From: Acidobacteriota bacterium
GTDB lineage: Bacteria; Acidobacteriota; Aminicenantia; Aminicenantales; Saccharicenantaceae
Length of the DNA stretch: 64,000 nt
Direction: 5' to 3'
Assembly: GCA_039683095.1 (NCBI GenBank)
Contig: JBDKSB010000002.1
Span: 1-64,000 of the forward strand
The translations under genes and the position numbers were made by a program. The notes under the pieces are model-generated. The model saw only the letters and a list, made by a program, of their open reading frames with translations, made no database searches and was not told where the DNA came from. This document shows positions 18,333 to 27,079 of this stretch, one piece after another. Numbering within the stretch: the first letter of the stretch is position 1; each line of letters opens with the position of its first letter.

Positions 18333-19526
18333 ATGAAGAAGACGACCGGTTTCCTGCTCCTGGCGGCATTCCTGGCGGCGGCGGGCGCGGCCTGCATCGT
18401 AATTCCGTACGACGAATCCGACCGCCCGGCCGGGCCGAACGAAGGCGCTTATGACAACGATCAGGGCCGCTACAGCGATCTCGACAGCGCCTACTTCTAC
18501 GACGAGCTGCAGCCCTACGGCGCCTGGGTTTCCTGCCGGCCCTATGGGTACGTCTGGATCCCGGGGGACGTCGGCTACAGCTGGCGTCCCTATACCCGGG
18601 GCCACTGGGCCTGGACCGATTACGGCTGGACCTGGGTCTCGATCGAGCGCTGGGGCTGGATCGCCTTCCATTACGGGCGCTGGGGCTGGGACCGGGCCCT
18701 GGGCTGGTTCTGGGTCCCCGACATCGTCTGGGGGCCGGCCTGGGTGGCCTGGCGCTGGGGCGACGCCCACATCGGCTGGGCCCCGCTGCCGCCGGGCTCC
18801 GACTTCGTCCCGGGGCGGGGCTTCGGCCGGCGCCAGTGGGACATCCCGGGCGACCGCTGGAACTTCGTCCGGGGCCGGGATTTCATGGACCGGACGATCG
18901 ACCGCCGGGTCCTGCCGCCCGAACGCAACAGGACGATCATCGACATGACCCGTTTCGAGGTCAATATCGACGAGCGTGACCGGCGGGTGTTCGACGAGGG
19001 CGTCGACGTCGACCTGGTCCGCCGCCAGACGAACCGGGCCATCGACCGCTACACCCTCAAGGACGCCACCCGTCCGGGTCCGGCCCGCGAGGAGGGCCGG
19101 GACCTGGTCGTCTCCAAGCCGGCCGTCAGGCGCAACGATTCGGCCAAGCCGAAGCGGACCATCGACCAGGCCACGGCCGAAAAGGAGCTCGGCCCCGAGG
19201 CCTCCAGCCGCATCTACCGGCGGACGCCGCGGCGCGAAGAGGAAGCCCTGCGCGAGGAGCACTTGAACGAACAGCGGCTCCTGAAGGACAGCCAGGAGGC
19301 CGAGCTCAGGGCGGTCGAGACAAAGGCCAGGGAAGAGGGGGCCAGGATCCAGAGCCCGGAAGAAAAGAGGAAGGTCGATGATCAGGCTTCGAGCCGCGTC
19401 TCGGAGCTGAAGAGGCGCCACGAGCAGGAGAAGGCCGACCTCGAGAAGCGGCAGAAGACCGAGGAGAAGAAGGTCCAGAGGACGCCGGTCCGCCGCAAGA
19501 CCGCGGCCGAGCCCGAAAAACGCTAG
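18333..19526 (+). CDS. Exported tryptophan-rich DUF6600-type protein with charged C-terminal coiled coil
   Basis: A 397-residue protein with a signal sequence (KKTTGFLLLAAFLAAAGAAC); the Cys may be a lipidation site, but the lipobox is imperfect. Residues about 45-175 are crowded with Trp, Tyr and Gly in repeating units such as YGAWVSC, WAWTDYGW, WGWIAFHYG and WVAWRWGD, the DUF6600 pattern of unknown function. The remainder is Arg/Glu/Lys-rich and from about residue 280 becomes a predicted coiled coil. The start was moved to the ATG that begins the signal sequence. Its stop shares bases with the stop of the convergent EamA gene. Confidence 0.8.
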   Translation: MKKTTGFLLLAAFLAAAGAACIVIPYDESDRPAGPNEGAYDNDQGRYSDLDSAYFYDELQPYGAWVSCRPYGYVWIPGDVGYSWRPYTRGHWAWTDYGWTWVSIERWGWIAFHYGRWGWDRALGWFWVPDIVWGPAWVAWRWGDAHIGWAPLPPGSDFVPGRGFGRRQWDIPGDRWNFVRGRDFMDRTIDRRVLPPERNRTIIDMTRFEVNIDERDRRVFDEGVDVDLVRRQTNRAIDRYTLKDATRPGPAREEGRDLVVSKPAVRRNDSAKPKRTIDQATAEKELGPEASSRIYRRTPRREEEALREEHLNEQRLLKDSQEAELRAVETKAREEGARIQSPEEKRKVDDQASSRVSELKRRHEQEKADLEKRQKTEEKKVQRTPVRRKTAAEPEKR

Positions 19527-20383
19527 CCCCGAGGCCGGGCCCGGACAGTCGCGGCCAGGGCGGCGGCCAGCACGACCGCCCCGCCGGCCGCCCTTCTCAG
19601 GGACGGGCGCTCGTTCAGGAAGACCAGGGCCAGACCGATGCCGTAGACCGGCTCGAGCGAGCTTAGAACGCTCGCCGTCCGGGCCCCGACCCCCTTGATC
19701 CCGTCGATGAACAGCGTATGGGCGGCGGCGGTGCAGACGATCCCGAGAACGGCGAGAAGCGCCCAATCGCGGCCGGAGCGGGGGAGGCCCGCGCCGAGGG
19801 CGGCGGGCGCGAGACAAAGGCCGGCGAACAGGTCCTGGACCAGGGCGACCACCGGGCTGGGGTGCCGGGAAGCCAGGCTCCGGTCGAGGACGGACAGGAC
19901 GGAGAAGGTCAGCCCGGCCCCGAGGCCCCAAAGGACGCCTCTGACGACGGCGTCGGAAGGGTCGAAACCGGGCACGATCAGGGCGATGCCGAGAACGCAG
20001 AAAAGGGCGTACAGAAGGCTTTCCGGCTCCCAGCGCTCCCGCGTCATCAGGGGCTCGAGGAAGGCCGTGAAGACGGGGAAGCTCGAATAGGCCAGGAGCC
20101 CGACGGCCACCGAGGAGACCTGGACTGACTTGAAGAACATCGTCCAGTGGGCGGCCAGGACCAGGCCGCAGGCCGCGAGCAGGAGGAGGTCGCGGCCGGG
20201 CCTGATCCGGAGGGATGCGCGCCGGGCGGCCAGGACGGCGGCCAGGGCGGCGCAGGCGAAAACGACCCGGCCGAAGACGATGACGACCGGGGCCAGGGCC
20301 AGCCACTTCCCGAACAGGCCGGGGAAGCCGAAGAGGAAGACGGCCAGATGGATCTCGGCGAGACTGCGGCGGCGCGGCGGCAC
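19523..20383 (-). CDS. EamA/DMT-family transporter
   Basis: A 286-residue inner-membrane protein with about ten hydrophobic helices arranged as two EamA repeats, as in the drug/metabolite transporter superfamily (YdcZ/RhaT/RarD group). The second repeat has the usual FIDGIKGVGARTASVLSSLEP-type segment leading into LEPVYGI near the C-terminus. The start codon is GTG, 6 nt after a TATAAT on the minus strand, so the message is probably leaderless. The substrate cannot be inferred. It is divergent from dnaX. Confidence 0.85.
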   Translation of the reverse strand: MPPRRRSLAEIHLAVFLFGFPGLFGKWLALAPVVIVFGRVVFACAALAAVLAARRASLRIRPGRDLLLLAACGLVLAAHWTMFFKSVQVSSVAVGLLAYSSFPVFTAFLEPLMTRERWEPESLLYALFCVLGIALIVPGFDPSDAVVRGVLWGLGAGLTFSVLSVLDRSLASRHPSPVVALVQDLFAGLCLAPAALGAGLPRSGRDWALLAVLGIVCTAAAHTLFIDGIKGVGARTASVLSSLEPVYGIGLALVFLNERPSLRRAAGGAVVLAAALAATVRARPRG

Positions 20384-20389
20384 GGCGCC

Positions 20390-20395
20390 ATTATA
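20390..20395 (-). promoter_or_regulatory. -10 hexamer TATAAT for the EamA gene (leaderless candidate)
   Basis: A perfect TATAAT on the minus strand ends 6 nt before the GTG start at 20383. No clear -35 box; the upstream region is AT-rich and shared with the dnaX promoter. Confidence 0.5.
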
Positions 20396-20406
20396 TTCTT
20401 TTTTTA

Positions 20407-20435
20407 TTGGAACCAGGTCGGATTTGTGCTAAGAT
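20407..20435 (+). promoter_or_regulatory. Candidate promoter for dnaX-ybaB-recR
   Basis: TTGGAA (20407-20412), 17 nt, TAAGAT (20430-20435) with an extended TGC before the -10. It would give a leader of about 58 nt before dnaX. Confidence 0.55.
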
Positions 20436-20499
20436 AATTCTTACTTTTTAGGGGAGAACGGCAGGTTTTCCTCTCCCGTCCCCGGACGGCCGAAATCCA

Positions 20500-22206
20500 A
20501 TGTCCTACGAGATATTTGCGCGGAAATACCGCCCCTGGAAATTCGAGGAGGTCGTCGGGCAGCAGTCCGTCGTCCGGACCATCCAGAACGCCATCGCCTC
20601 GGGCCGCATCGCCCAGGCTTACCTCTTCTCGGGCGTCCGCGGCACGGGCAAGACGACCATGGCCCGCATCCTGGCCAAGGCCCTGAACTGCGCCGACGGG
20701 CCGACGCCGCATCCGTGCCCAGACCGGGACCATCCCTGCCAGTTCTGCAAGGCCATCCACGAGGGCAGCGCCATCGACGTCATCGAGATCGACGGCGCCT
20801 CGAACCGCAAGGTCGAGGAGATCGAGCCCATCCGGGAGATGGTCAAGTACAAGCCGGCTTTCACCCGGACCAAGGTCCTGATCATCGACGAAGTCCACAT
20901 GCTCTCCGACACCGCCTTCAACGCCCTGCTGAAGACGCTCGAGGAGCCGCCGCCGAACACCGTCTTCATCTTCGCGACGACGGAGTTCAACAAGGTGCCG
21001 GCGACCATCGTTTCGCGCTGCCAGCACTTCGAGTTCCGCAAGATCTCCCACAAGGACATCATCAACCACCTCGTCGAGATCACGAAGAGGGAGGGCATCA
21101 CCATCACGCCGGCCGGCCTGGCCCTCATCGCCGAGGCCGCCGACGGCAGCATGCGCGACGCCCAGAGCCTGCTCGACCAGGCCGTGGCCTTCAGCGGCGA
21201 GAACATCGGCGACGAGGAGCTGAAGACGATCCTGGGGACGATCGGCCAGGACCTGCTCCTGCGGTTCTCGGCGGCCGTCCTCGACGAGAAGCCGGGCCAG
21301 GTCTTCGCCCTCGTCGACGGCGTCGTCGCGGCCGGCCTCGACCTGCGCTTCGTCTTCGGCAAGCTCATCGAGCACTTCCGGGCCCTGCTCCTGGTCCGCT
21401 CGGTCGAGAGGCCGGAGGACTTCCTGGCCGTCAGCCCGGAGGGCCTGGCCGCGCTGCGGGCCGAGGCGGCCAAGGCCGGCCCCGAGGACCTGCTCCGCTA
21501 CCTGCTGGCCCTGCAGCAGGCGGAGCCGGGACTGAAATACTCCACGACGCCGCGCATTTATTTCGAGGCGTTCTTCGTCAAGCTCTGCCATTTCCGCAAG
21601 ATCGTCCCGCTCCGGGAGCTCATCAGGGAGGTCGAGTCCCTGAAGGAGGCCCCGGTCCGGACGCCCGGCCGGCCGGGACAGGCGCCGTCGCCCGCCCCGC
21701 GCGCCGCCGGCCCCGCGGCGGCCGCCCCGGGTCCCGTTGCCCCCGCTGCCCCTGCGGCCTCCACGGTCCCGCCGAAGCCGGCCGGGCCGGCCCCGAAGGA
21801 CGTCTTCACCCGCGTCCTCGAGAAGCTGGCCGTGGACCGGGCCCCCCTGGCAGCCATGCTGGGGCAGTATTCATCGGTCATGATCAGGGACAACGCGATC
21901 GAGGTCTCGTTCGCCAGCGGGCGGGGCTTCTTCATCACCAGCATCCAGGACAAGGACATCCGGGCCGTCGAGCGCGCCGCCTCGGACGTGCTGGGACGGG
22001 ACGTCAAGGTGCGCTTCGCCGAGGAGAGCGCCAGCGGCGGCGGCCCCCTGCGGCCCGGGCGCGAGCTCGAATCGGCCATGAAGGACCCGGGCGTCCAGTT
22101 CTTCATGAACACGTTCAAGGCCCAGGTCCTGTCGGCCGACCCGGTCGCCGCTTCGCGCGAGGCGGCGCCGGCCAAGGGCCGCGGACCGACGGAGAAGGAC
22201 TCATGA
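20500..22206 (+). CDS. dnaX: DNA polymerase III subunit gamma/tau
   Basis: A 568-residue clamp-loader ATPase. It has the N-terminal YEIFARKYRPWKFEEVVGQ block, Walker A GVRGTGKTT (45-53), a zinc module of Cys64, Cys73, Cys80 and Cys83, Walker B LIIDEVHML (about 129) and the sensor SRC motif (about 170). Domain III is followed by an Ala/Pro-rich linker (about 390-430) and a C-terminal domain corresponding to tau. Its TGA overlaps the ATG of ybaB, so the three genes dnaX-ybaB-recR form a translationally coupled operon, the common bacterial order. I see no frameshift slippery run that would clearly produce gamma. Confidence 0.96.
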   Translation: MSYEIFARKYRPWKFEEVVGQQSVVRTIQNAIASGRIAQAYLFSGVRGTGKTTMARILAKALNCADGPTPHPCPDRDHPCQFCKAIHEGSAIDVIEIDGASNRKVEEIEPIREMVKYKPAFTRTKVLIIDEVHMLSDTAFNALLKTLEEPPPNTVFIFATTEFNKVPATIVSRCQHFEFRKISHKDIINHLVEITKREGITITPAGLALIAEAADGSMRDAQSLLDQAVAFSGENIGDEELKTILGTIGQDLLLRFSAAVLDEKPGQVFALVDGVVAAGLDLRFVFGKLIEHFRALLLVRSVERPEDFLAVSPEGLAALRAEAAKAGPEDLLRYLLALQQAEPGLKYSTTPRIYFEAFFVKLCHFRKIVPLRELIREVESLKEAPVRTPGRPGQAPSPAPRAAGPAAAAPGPVAPAAPAASTVPPKPAGPAPKDVFTRVLEKLAVDRAPLAAMLGQYSSVMIRDNAIEVSFASGRGFFITSIQDKDIRAVERAASDVLGRDVKVRFAEESASGGGPLRPGRELESAMKDPGVQFFMNTFKAQVLSADPVAASREAAPAKGRGPTEKDS

Positions 22207-22514
22207 AGAACGTCATGGACCTCCAGAAGATGCTCAGGTCGGCCCAGGAGATGCAGGACCGGCTCCAGAAGGAGCTGGCCAGCCTGAGGGTCGAGGGCTC
22301 GAGCGGCGGAGGCATGGTCACGGTCGTCCTCGACGGCCACAAGTCGCTGCAATCCCTGCGCATCGACCCCGAGGTCGTGAACCGCGACGAAGTGGAGATG
22401 CTCCAGGACCTCGTCGTCGCCGCCTTCAACGACGCCGCGGCGAAGGTCGACGAGGCCCTGGCCCAGAAGCTCGGCGGGCTCGGCGCCGGACTGAAGATCC
22501 CGGGGCTCGGCTGA
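22203..22514 (+). CDS. ybaB: YbaB/EbfC-family nucleoid-associated protein
   Basis: A 103-residue protein of the small DNA-binding YbaB family. It opens MKNVMDLQKMLRSAQEMQDR and includes the conserved core VTVVLDGHKSLQSLRIDPEV and the DLVVAAFNDA helix. The ATG overlaps the dnaX stop (ATGA) and its TGA overlaps the recR ATG (TGATG). The conserved position between dnaX and recR supports the call. Confidence 0.95.
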   Translation: MKNVMDLQKMLRSAQEMQDRLQKELASLRVEGSSGGGMVTVVLDGHKSLQSLRIDPEVVNRDEVEMLQDLVVAAFNDAAAKVDEALAQKLGGLGAGLKIPGLG

Positions 22515-23119
22515 TGTTCGAATACGCCCAGCCGCTCCACGACCTCATCGAGGAGCTCCGCCACATCCCCGGGATCGGGGCCAAGACGGCCCAGCGCATC
22601 GCCTTCTACTTCCTCGGGCTGCCGGCCGAGGACACCGACCGGCTGGCCGAGGCCATCCGGGAGGCCAAGCGCAAGATCTTCTACTGCAGCCGCTGCAACA
22701 ACATCACCCATGTCGACCCCTGCCTGATCTGCGCCGACGAGCACCGCGCCGACGACATGCTCTGCATCGTCGAGGAGCCGTTCAACATCTCCTCGATCGA
22801 GCGGACGGGGGCCTACAACGGGCGCTACCACGTCCTGCTCGGCGCCCTGTCGCCGCTCAAGGGGCGGGGGCCCGACGAGCTCCGCCTGGGCAAGCTGACC
22901 AAGCGCATAGAAGAAGGCGCATTCAGGGAGATCATCGTCGCCACGAACCCGACGGTGGAAGGGGAGGCCACGGCCCTCTACCTCCTCCGCGTGCTCAAGG
23001 ACTACGGCATCCGCATGACCCGGCTGGCCATGGGGCTGCCGGTCGGCTCGGACCTCGATTTCGCCGACCAGGTGACCATCAAGAAGGCCCTGGAGGGCCG
23101 GACCGAGCTCAAGGATTAG
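22514..23119 (+). CDS. recR: Recombination mediator RecR
   Basis: A 201-residue RecFOR-pathway protein that helps load RecA at gaps. The N-terminal helix-hairpin-helix region HIPGIGAKTAQRIAF is followed by the zinc finger with Cys58, Cys61, Cys70 and Cys73 (YCSRC, CLIC), then a Toprim domain (LCIVEEP to IIVATNPTVEGEATALYL). The length is the family norm. The start is set by overlap with the ybaB stop. PFOR follows 45 nt later. Confidence 0.96.
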   Translation: MFEYAQPLHDLIEELRHIPGIGAKTAQRIAFYFLGLPAEDTDRLAEAIREAKRKIFYCSRCNNITHVDPCLICADEHRADDMLCIVEEPFNISSIERTGAYNGRYHVLLGALSPLKGRGPDELRLGKLTKRIEEGAFREIIVATNPTVEGEATALYLLRVLKDYGIRMTRLAMGLPVGSDLDFADQVTIKKALEGRTELKD

Positions 23120-23164
23120 CCCGCAACGTCGCCGACGACGTTGGACATAACGAAGGAGTTGGAC

Positions 23165-26100
23165 ATGATCAAAAAGAACATGCAGACGATCGACGGGAAT
23201 ACCGCGGCGACCCACGTCGCCTACGCGTATTCCGAGGTGGCGGCCATCTATCCCATCACTCCGTCCTCGACGATGGGCGAGCTGGCCGACGAATGGTCCG
23301 CCCGTGACCGCCGGAACATCTGGGGCCAGCGGGTGGACGTCGTCGAGATGCAGTCCGAGGGCGGCGCCTCCGGCGCGGTCCACGGCTCGCTCTCGGCCGG
23401 GGCGCTGACGACGACCTTCACGGCGTCGCAGGGCCTGATGCTCATGCTCCCGAACATGCACAAGATCGCCGGCGAGATGCTGCCGACCGTGTTCCTCGTC
23501 TCGGCCCGCTCGCTGGCCTGCCAGGCCCTCTCGATCTTCGGGGACCACAGCGACGTCATGGCCGCCCGCAACACGGGCTTCGCCATGACCTGCGCCGGCT
23601 CGGTCCAGGAGGCCCAGGACCTGGCCATCGTGGCCCACCTGGCCACCCTGCGGACGCGGATCCCGTTCCTCCACTTCTTCGACGGCTTCCGGACCTCCAA
23701 CGTCATCGAGAAGATCGACGTCGTCCCTTACGAGACCCTGGCCGAGCTTTTCGAGCCCCAGTACCTCGACCAGTTCCGCAAGCGCTCCCTCAATCCCGAG
23801 CGGCCGATGCAGAAGGTCGGCCAGGAGGCCCCGGACGTCTACTTCCAGGGCCGCGAGACCGTCAACAAGTACTACGACGAGTGCCCGGGCCTGGTCCAGC
23901 ACTACATGGACAAGGTCGCCAAGGCCATCGGCCGCCAGTACCACCTGTTCGATTACTTCGGCGACCCGCAGGCCGAGAACATCATCATCATGATGGGCTC
24001 GGGCGCGGAGACCGCCGAGGAGACCATCAACTACCTGAACGCCCGCGGCGCCAAGCTCGGCCTGATCAAGGTCCGCCTCTACCGCCCCTTCGACGTCAAG
24101 GCCCTGCGCGCCGCCCTGCCGGCGTCGGTCAAGAGGATCGCCGTCCTCGACCGGACCAAGGAGCCCGGCTCGATCGGCGAGCCGCTCTACCTCGACATCG
24201 CCGTGGCCCTGGCGGGCAGCCCGATCAAGGTCATCGGCGGCCGCTACGGCCTGTCCTCCAAGGACTTCACGCCGGCCCAGGTCAAGGCCGTCTATGATCA
24301 CCTCGCCGGCCGGGCCACGCACGGCTTCACCGTCGGCATCATCGACGACGTCACGCACACGTCGATCCCGGTCGGGCCCGTCCTCGACACCGAGCTGCCC
24401 GGAACGGTCCGCTGCAAGTTCTTCGGCTACGGCTCCGACGGCACGGTCGGCGCCAACAAGAATTCGATCAAGATCATCGCCGACAACACGGACATGTACG
24501 GCCAGGGCTACTTCCAGTACGACTCGAAGAAGTCCGGCGGCGTCACCATCTCCCACCTCCGTTTCGGCAAGAACCCGATCCAGTCCGAGTATTACCTCAA
24601 CACCGTCGATTTCATCGCCCTGCACAAGCCGTCCTACATCGGCCGGCTGGACATCCTCGAGGGTATCCGCGAAGGCGGGACCTTCCTCATCAACGCCGAC
24701 TGGAAGGCCTCCGAGGTCTTCGATCACCTGACCGAAGACATGCAGCGGACGATCATCGACAAGAAGATCAAGGTCTACACGATCGACGCCTACAAGATCG
24801 CCGAGGAGCTCGGCCTCGGCCTGCGCATCAACTCGATCATGCAAGCCTGCTTCTTCAAGCTGTCCGGCGTCCTGCCCGAGGAGCAGGCCATCACGCTGAT
24901 GAAGAAGGCCGTCGAGAAGACCTACGGCCGCAAGGGCAAGGATGTCGTCCAGATGAACTGGAACGCCATCGACCAGGCCGCCTCGTGCCTGGAAGCGGTG
25001 CCCGTCCCGGCCAAGATCTCCAAGTCGGCCCCGATGGTCAAGGTCGTCCCGGACGGCGCCGACGCCTACGCCAGGGAGGTCATCGAGCCGGTCCTCCGCT
25101 TCAAGGGCGACCTCCTGCCGGTCTCCAAGATGCCCCTCGACGGGGCCACGCCGACGGCCACAGCCCGGCTGGAGAAGCGCGGCATCGCCGTCGAAGTCCC
25201 GAAGTGGCTGCCCGAGAACTGCATCCAGTGCAACCAGTGCTCCTTCGTTTGCCCTCACGCCGCCATCCGGGCCAAGCAGATCGCCCCGGCCGACCTCAAG
25301 GCCGCGCCCGCCGGCTTCACGGTCATCAAGTCCAACACCAAGAACGACCGCGATCTCCAGTACCGCGTCCAGACCTACGTCGAGGACTGCGTCGGCTGCG
25401 CCGTCTGCGCCGAGGTCTGCCCGGCCAAGGTCAAGGCCCTGGCCATGGTCCCGATCGCCGAGCTCCGCGCGGCGGGCGAGACGGAGAAAACGGAGTTCTT
25501 CGACGCCCTGCCCGACAACGTCCTCGACGGCGTCAAGACGGACACGCTCAAGGGCAGCCAGTTCCTGCGGCCCCTCTTCGAGTTCAGCGGCGCCTGCGCC
25601 GGCTGCGGCGAGACGCCTTACCTCAAGCTGGCCACCCAGCTCCACGGCGACCGCATGATCGTCGGCAACGCCACGGGCTGCTCTTCGATCTACGGCGGCA
25701 CGTTCCCGACCTGCCCCTACTCCCAGACCACGGAAGGGAAGGGCCCGGCCTGGGCCAACTCCCTCTTCGAGGACAACGCCGAGTACGGTTTCGGCATGCG
25801 GCTGGCGGTCGACGCCGACCGGAAGCTGCTGGCCGCCTCGATCGACGCGGTCCTGGCCGCCGGCACGACGCCCCAGCTGACCGACGCGCTGGCCAAGATG
25901 AAGGGCCTCTGGTCCTCGACCGGCGACGAAGCCAAGGCGGCGGCCAAGGCCGTCCTGGCCGCCCTGCCGGCCGCGGCCAAGGCCGACGGCGGCAAGAGCC
26001 CGGCCCTGGCCAAGATCGTCGAGCTCAAGGATTTCCTGGTCGACAAGAGCGTCTGGGCTATCGGCGGCGACGGCTGGGCCTATGACATCGGCTACGGCGG

Positions 26101-26683
26101 GCTCGACCACGTCCTGGCCATGAACCGCAACGTCAACGTCCTGGTCCTCGACACCGAGGTCTATTCCAACACGGGCGGCCAGGCGTCCAAGTCGACGCCG
26201 CTCGGCTCGGTGGCCAAGTTCGCCGCCTCGGGCAAGAGGACGACCAAGAAGGACCTCGGCCGGATGGCCATGACCTACGGCTACGTCTACGTCGCCTCGG
26301 TCGCCATGGGCGCCAACATGAACCAGTGCCTCAAGGCCTTCATCGAGGCCGAGGCCTATCCGGGCCCCTCGCTCATCATCGCCTATTCGCCCTGCATCAA
26401 CCACGGCATCGACATGAGCAAGTCCCAGGCCGAGCAGAAGCTGGCCGTCGAAACGGGCTACTGGACCCTCTACCGCTTCAACCCCCTCCTGGCCCAGGAG
26501 GGCAAGAACCCGTTCCAGCTCGATTCCAAGGAGCCCAAGCTCGAGTACGAGGCCTTCCTCAAGAACGAGGTCCGCTACAAGACGCTCGTCCAGCAGAATC
26601 CCGAGATCGCCAAGGAGCTCTTCGGCCGGGCCGCCGAGTTCTCCCGGAAGCGCTACGAGGCCTACAAGAAAATGGCCGAATAG
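23165..26683 (+). CDS. nifJ: Pyruvate:ferredoxin (flavodoxin) oxidoreductase, single chain
   Basis: A 1172-residue homodimeric enzyme that oxidises pyruvate to acetyl-CoA and CO2 and reduces ferredoxin. The order is: pyrimidine-binding domain (opening with DGNTAATHVAYAYSEVAAIY), gamma and linker domains, and an 8Fe ferredoxin domain with CIQCNQCSFVCP and CVGCAVCAEVCP. It ends with the TPP domain, which holds the proximal cluster motif CAGCGE, the Mg/TPP motif GDGWAYDIGYGG and NTGGQASKSTP. All cluster cysteines expected are visible. AAGGAG stands 6 nt before the ATG at 23165; an upstream TTG is less likely. The strong terminator immediately follows. This is the central anaerobic pyruvate route in the window. 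Confidence 0.97.
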   Translation: MIKKNMQTIDGNTAATHVAYAYSEVAAIYPITPSSTMGELADEWSARDRRNIWGQRVDVVEMQSEGGASGAVHGSLSAGALTTTFTASQGLMLMLPNMHKIAGEMLPTVFLVSARSLACQALSIFGDHSDVMAARNTGFAMTCAGSVQEAQDLAIVAHLATLRTRIPFLHFFDGFRTSNVIEKIDVVPYETLAELFEPQYLDQFRKRSLNPERPMQKVGQEAPDVYFQGRETVNKYYDECPGLVQHYMDKVAKAIGRQYHLFDYFGDPQAENIIIMMGSGAETAEETINYLNARGAKLGLIKVRLYRPFDVKALRAALPASVKRIAVLDRTKEPGSIGEPLYLDIAVALAGSPIKVIGGRYGLSSKDFTPAQVKAVYDHLAGRATHGFTVGIIDDVTHTSIPVGPVLDTELPGTVRCKFFGYGSDGTVGANKNSIKIIADNTDMYGQGYFQYDSKKSGGVTISHLRFGKNPIQSEYYLNTVDFIALHKPSYIGRLDILEGIREGGTFLINADWKASEVFDHLTEDMQRTIIDKKIKVYTIDAYKIAEELGLGLRINSIMQACFFKLSGVLPEEQAITLMKKAVEKTYGRKGKDVVQMNWNAIDQAASCLEAVPVPAKISKSAPMVKVVPDGADAYAREVIEPVLRFKGDLLPVSKMPLDGATPTATARLEKRGIAVEVPKWLPENCIQCNQCSFVCPHAAIRAKQIAPADLKAAPAGFTVIKSNTKNDRDLQYRVQTYVEDCVGCAVCAEVCPAKVKALAMVPIAELRAAGETEKTEFFDALPDNVLDGVKTDTLKGSQFLRPLFEFSGACAGCGETPYLKLATQLHGDRMIVGNATGCSSIYGGTFPTCPYSQTTEGKGPAWANSLFEDNAEYGFGMRLAVDADRKLLAASIDAVLAAGTTPQLTDALAKMKGLWSSTGDEAKAAAKAVLAALPAAAKADGGKSPALAKIVELKDFLVDKSVWAIGGDGWAYDIGYGGLDHVLAMNRNVNVLVLDTEVYSNTGGQASKSTPLGSVAKFAASGKRTTKKDLGRMAMTYGYVYVASVAMGANMNQCLKAFIEAEAYPGPSLIIAYSPCINHGIDMSKSQAEQKLAVETGYWTLYRFNPLLAQEGKNPFQLDSKEPKLEYEAFLKNEVRYKTLVQQNPEIAKELFGRAAEFSRKRYEAYKKMAE

Positions 26684-26704
26684 CGGCCGTCGCCACGACT
26701 TCCG

Positions 26705-26741
26705 AGCCCCGGAAGGGCCGGCCCTTCCGGGGCTTTTTTTT
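26705..26741 (+). terminator. Strong intrinsic terminator after PFOR
   Basis: A perfect 15-bp palindromic stem (26705-26734; AGCCCCGGAAGGGCC pairs with its complement) runs directly into eight T (26734-26741). It begins 21 nt after the PFOR stop codon and is the clearest terminator in the window. Confidence 0.9.
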
Positions 26742-27018
26742 GGCTGTTCTCCAGATTCCGGCGAGCACCTCTCTCCGGCTTCGCTCGGGATATGCCTCTG
26801 GCTCCACGGCCCCTCCGGGTAGCGGGAAGCGGACTCCTGGCAGCGACCTGAATATCTAAAGAAGCACTTTCTGAAGATATCTCTCAGAAGCATGGCTCCG
26901 AGTCGCTCCGCCATGCTTCTGATGGTCGCTCCGAGGACTCCGCTCCCTGCCATACATCCCTGGCCGCCTCGAGAGGTTTCCCGGAAATGGCAGAAGAACC
27001 TTTTATCGGGCGGTTCGG
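26742..27018. repeat. Repeat-like non-coding intergenic region with a 12-bp hairpin
   Basis: No gene is supported in this 277-nt stretch between the PFOR terminator and the lipoprotein promoter. Its composition is visibly lower in G+C than its neighbours. It contains a perfect 12-bp inverted repeat (26884-26895 with 26911-26922; TCAGAAGCATGG and complement, 15-nt loop). It also holds a direct repeat GTCGCTCCG (26902-26910 and 26925-26933) and the short palindrome AGATATCT near 26875-26882. This looks like a dispersed intergenic element rather than decayed coding sequence, but copies elsewhere cannot be checked here. Confidence 0.45.
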
Positions 27019-27048
27019 TTGACAAGCCGCGGCCGGACGCGATATAAG
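27019..27048 (+). promoter_or_regulatory. Candidate promoter for the LEA14-like lipoprotein gene
   Basis: A perfect TTGACA (27019-27024), 18 nt, TATAAG (27043-27048), then about 25 nt of leader with AGGAGG before the ATG at 27080. Confidence 0.65.
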
Positions 27049-27079
27049 CGGTGCCGACGATCGAAGAGGAGGCTTGCCG

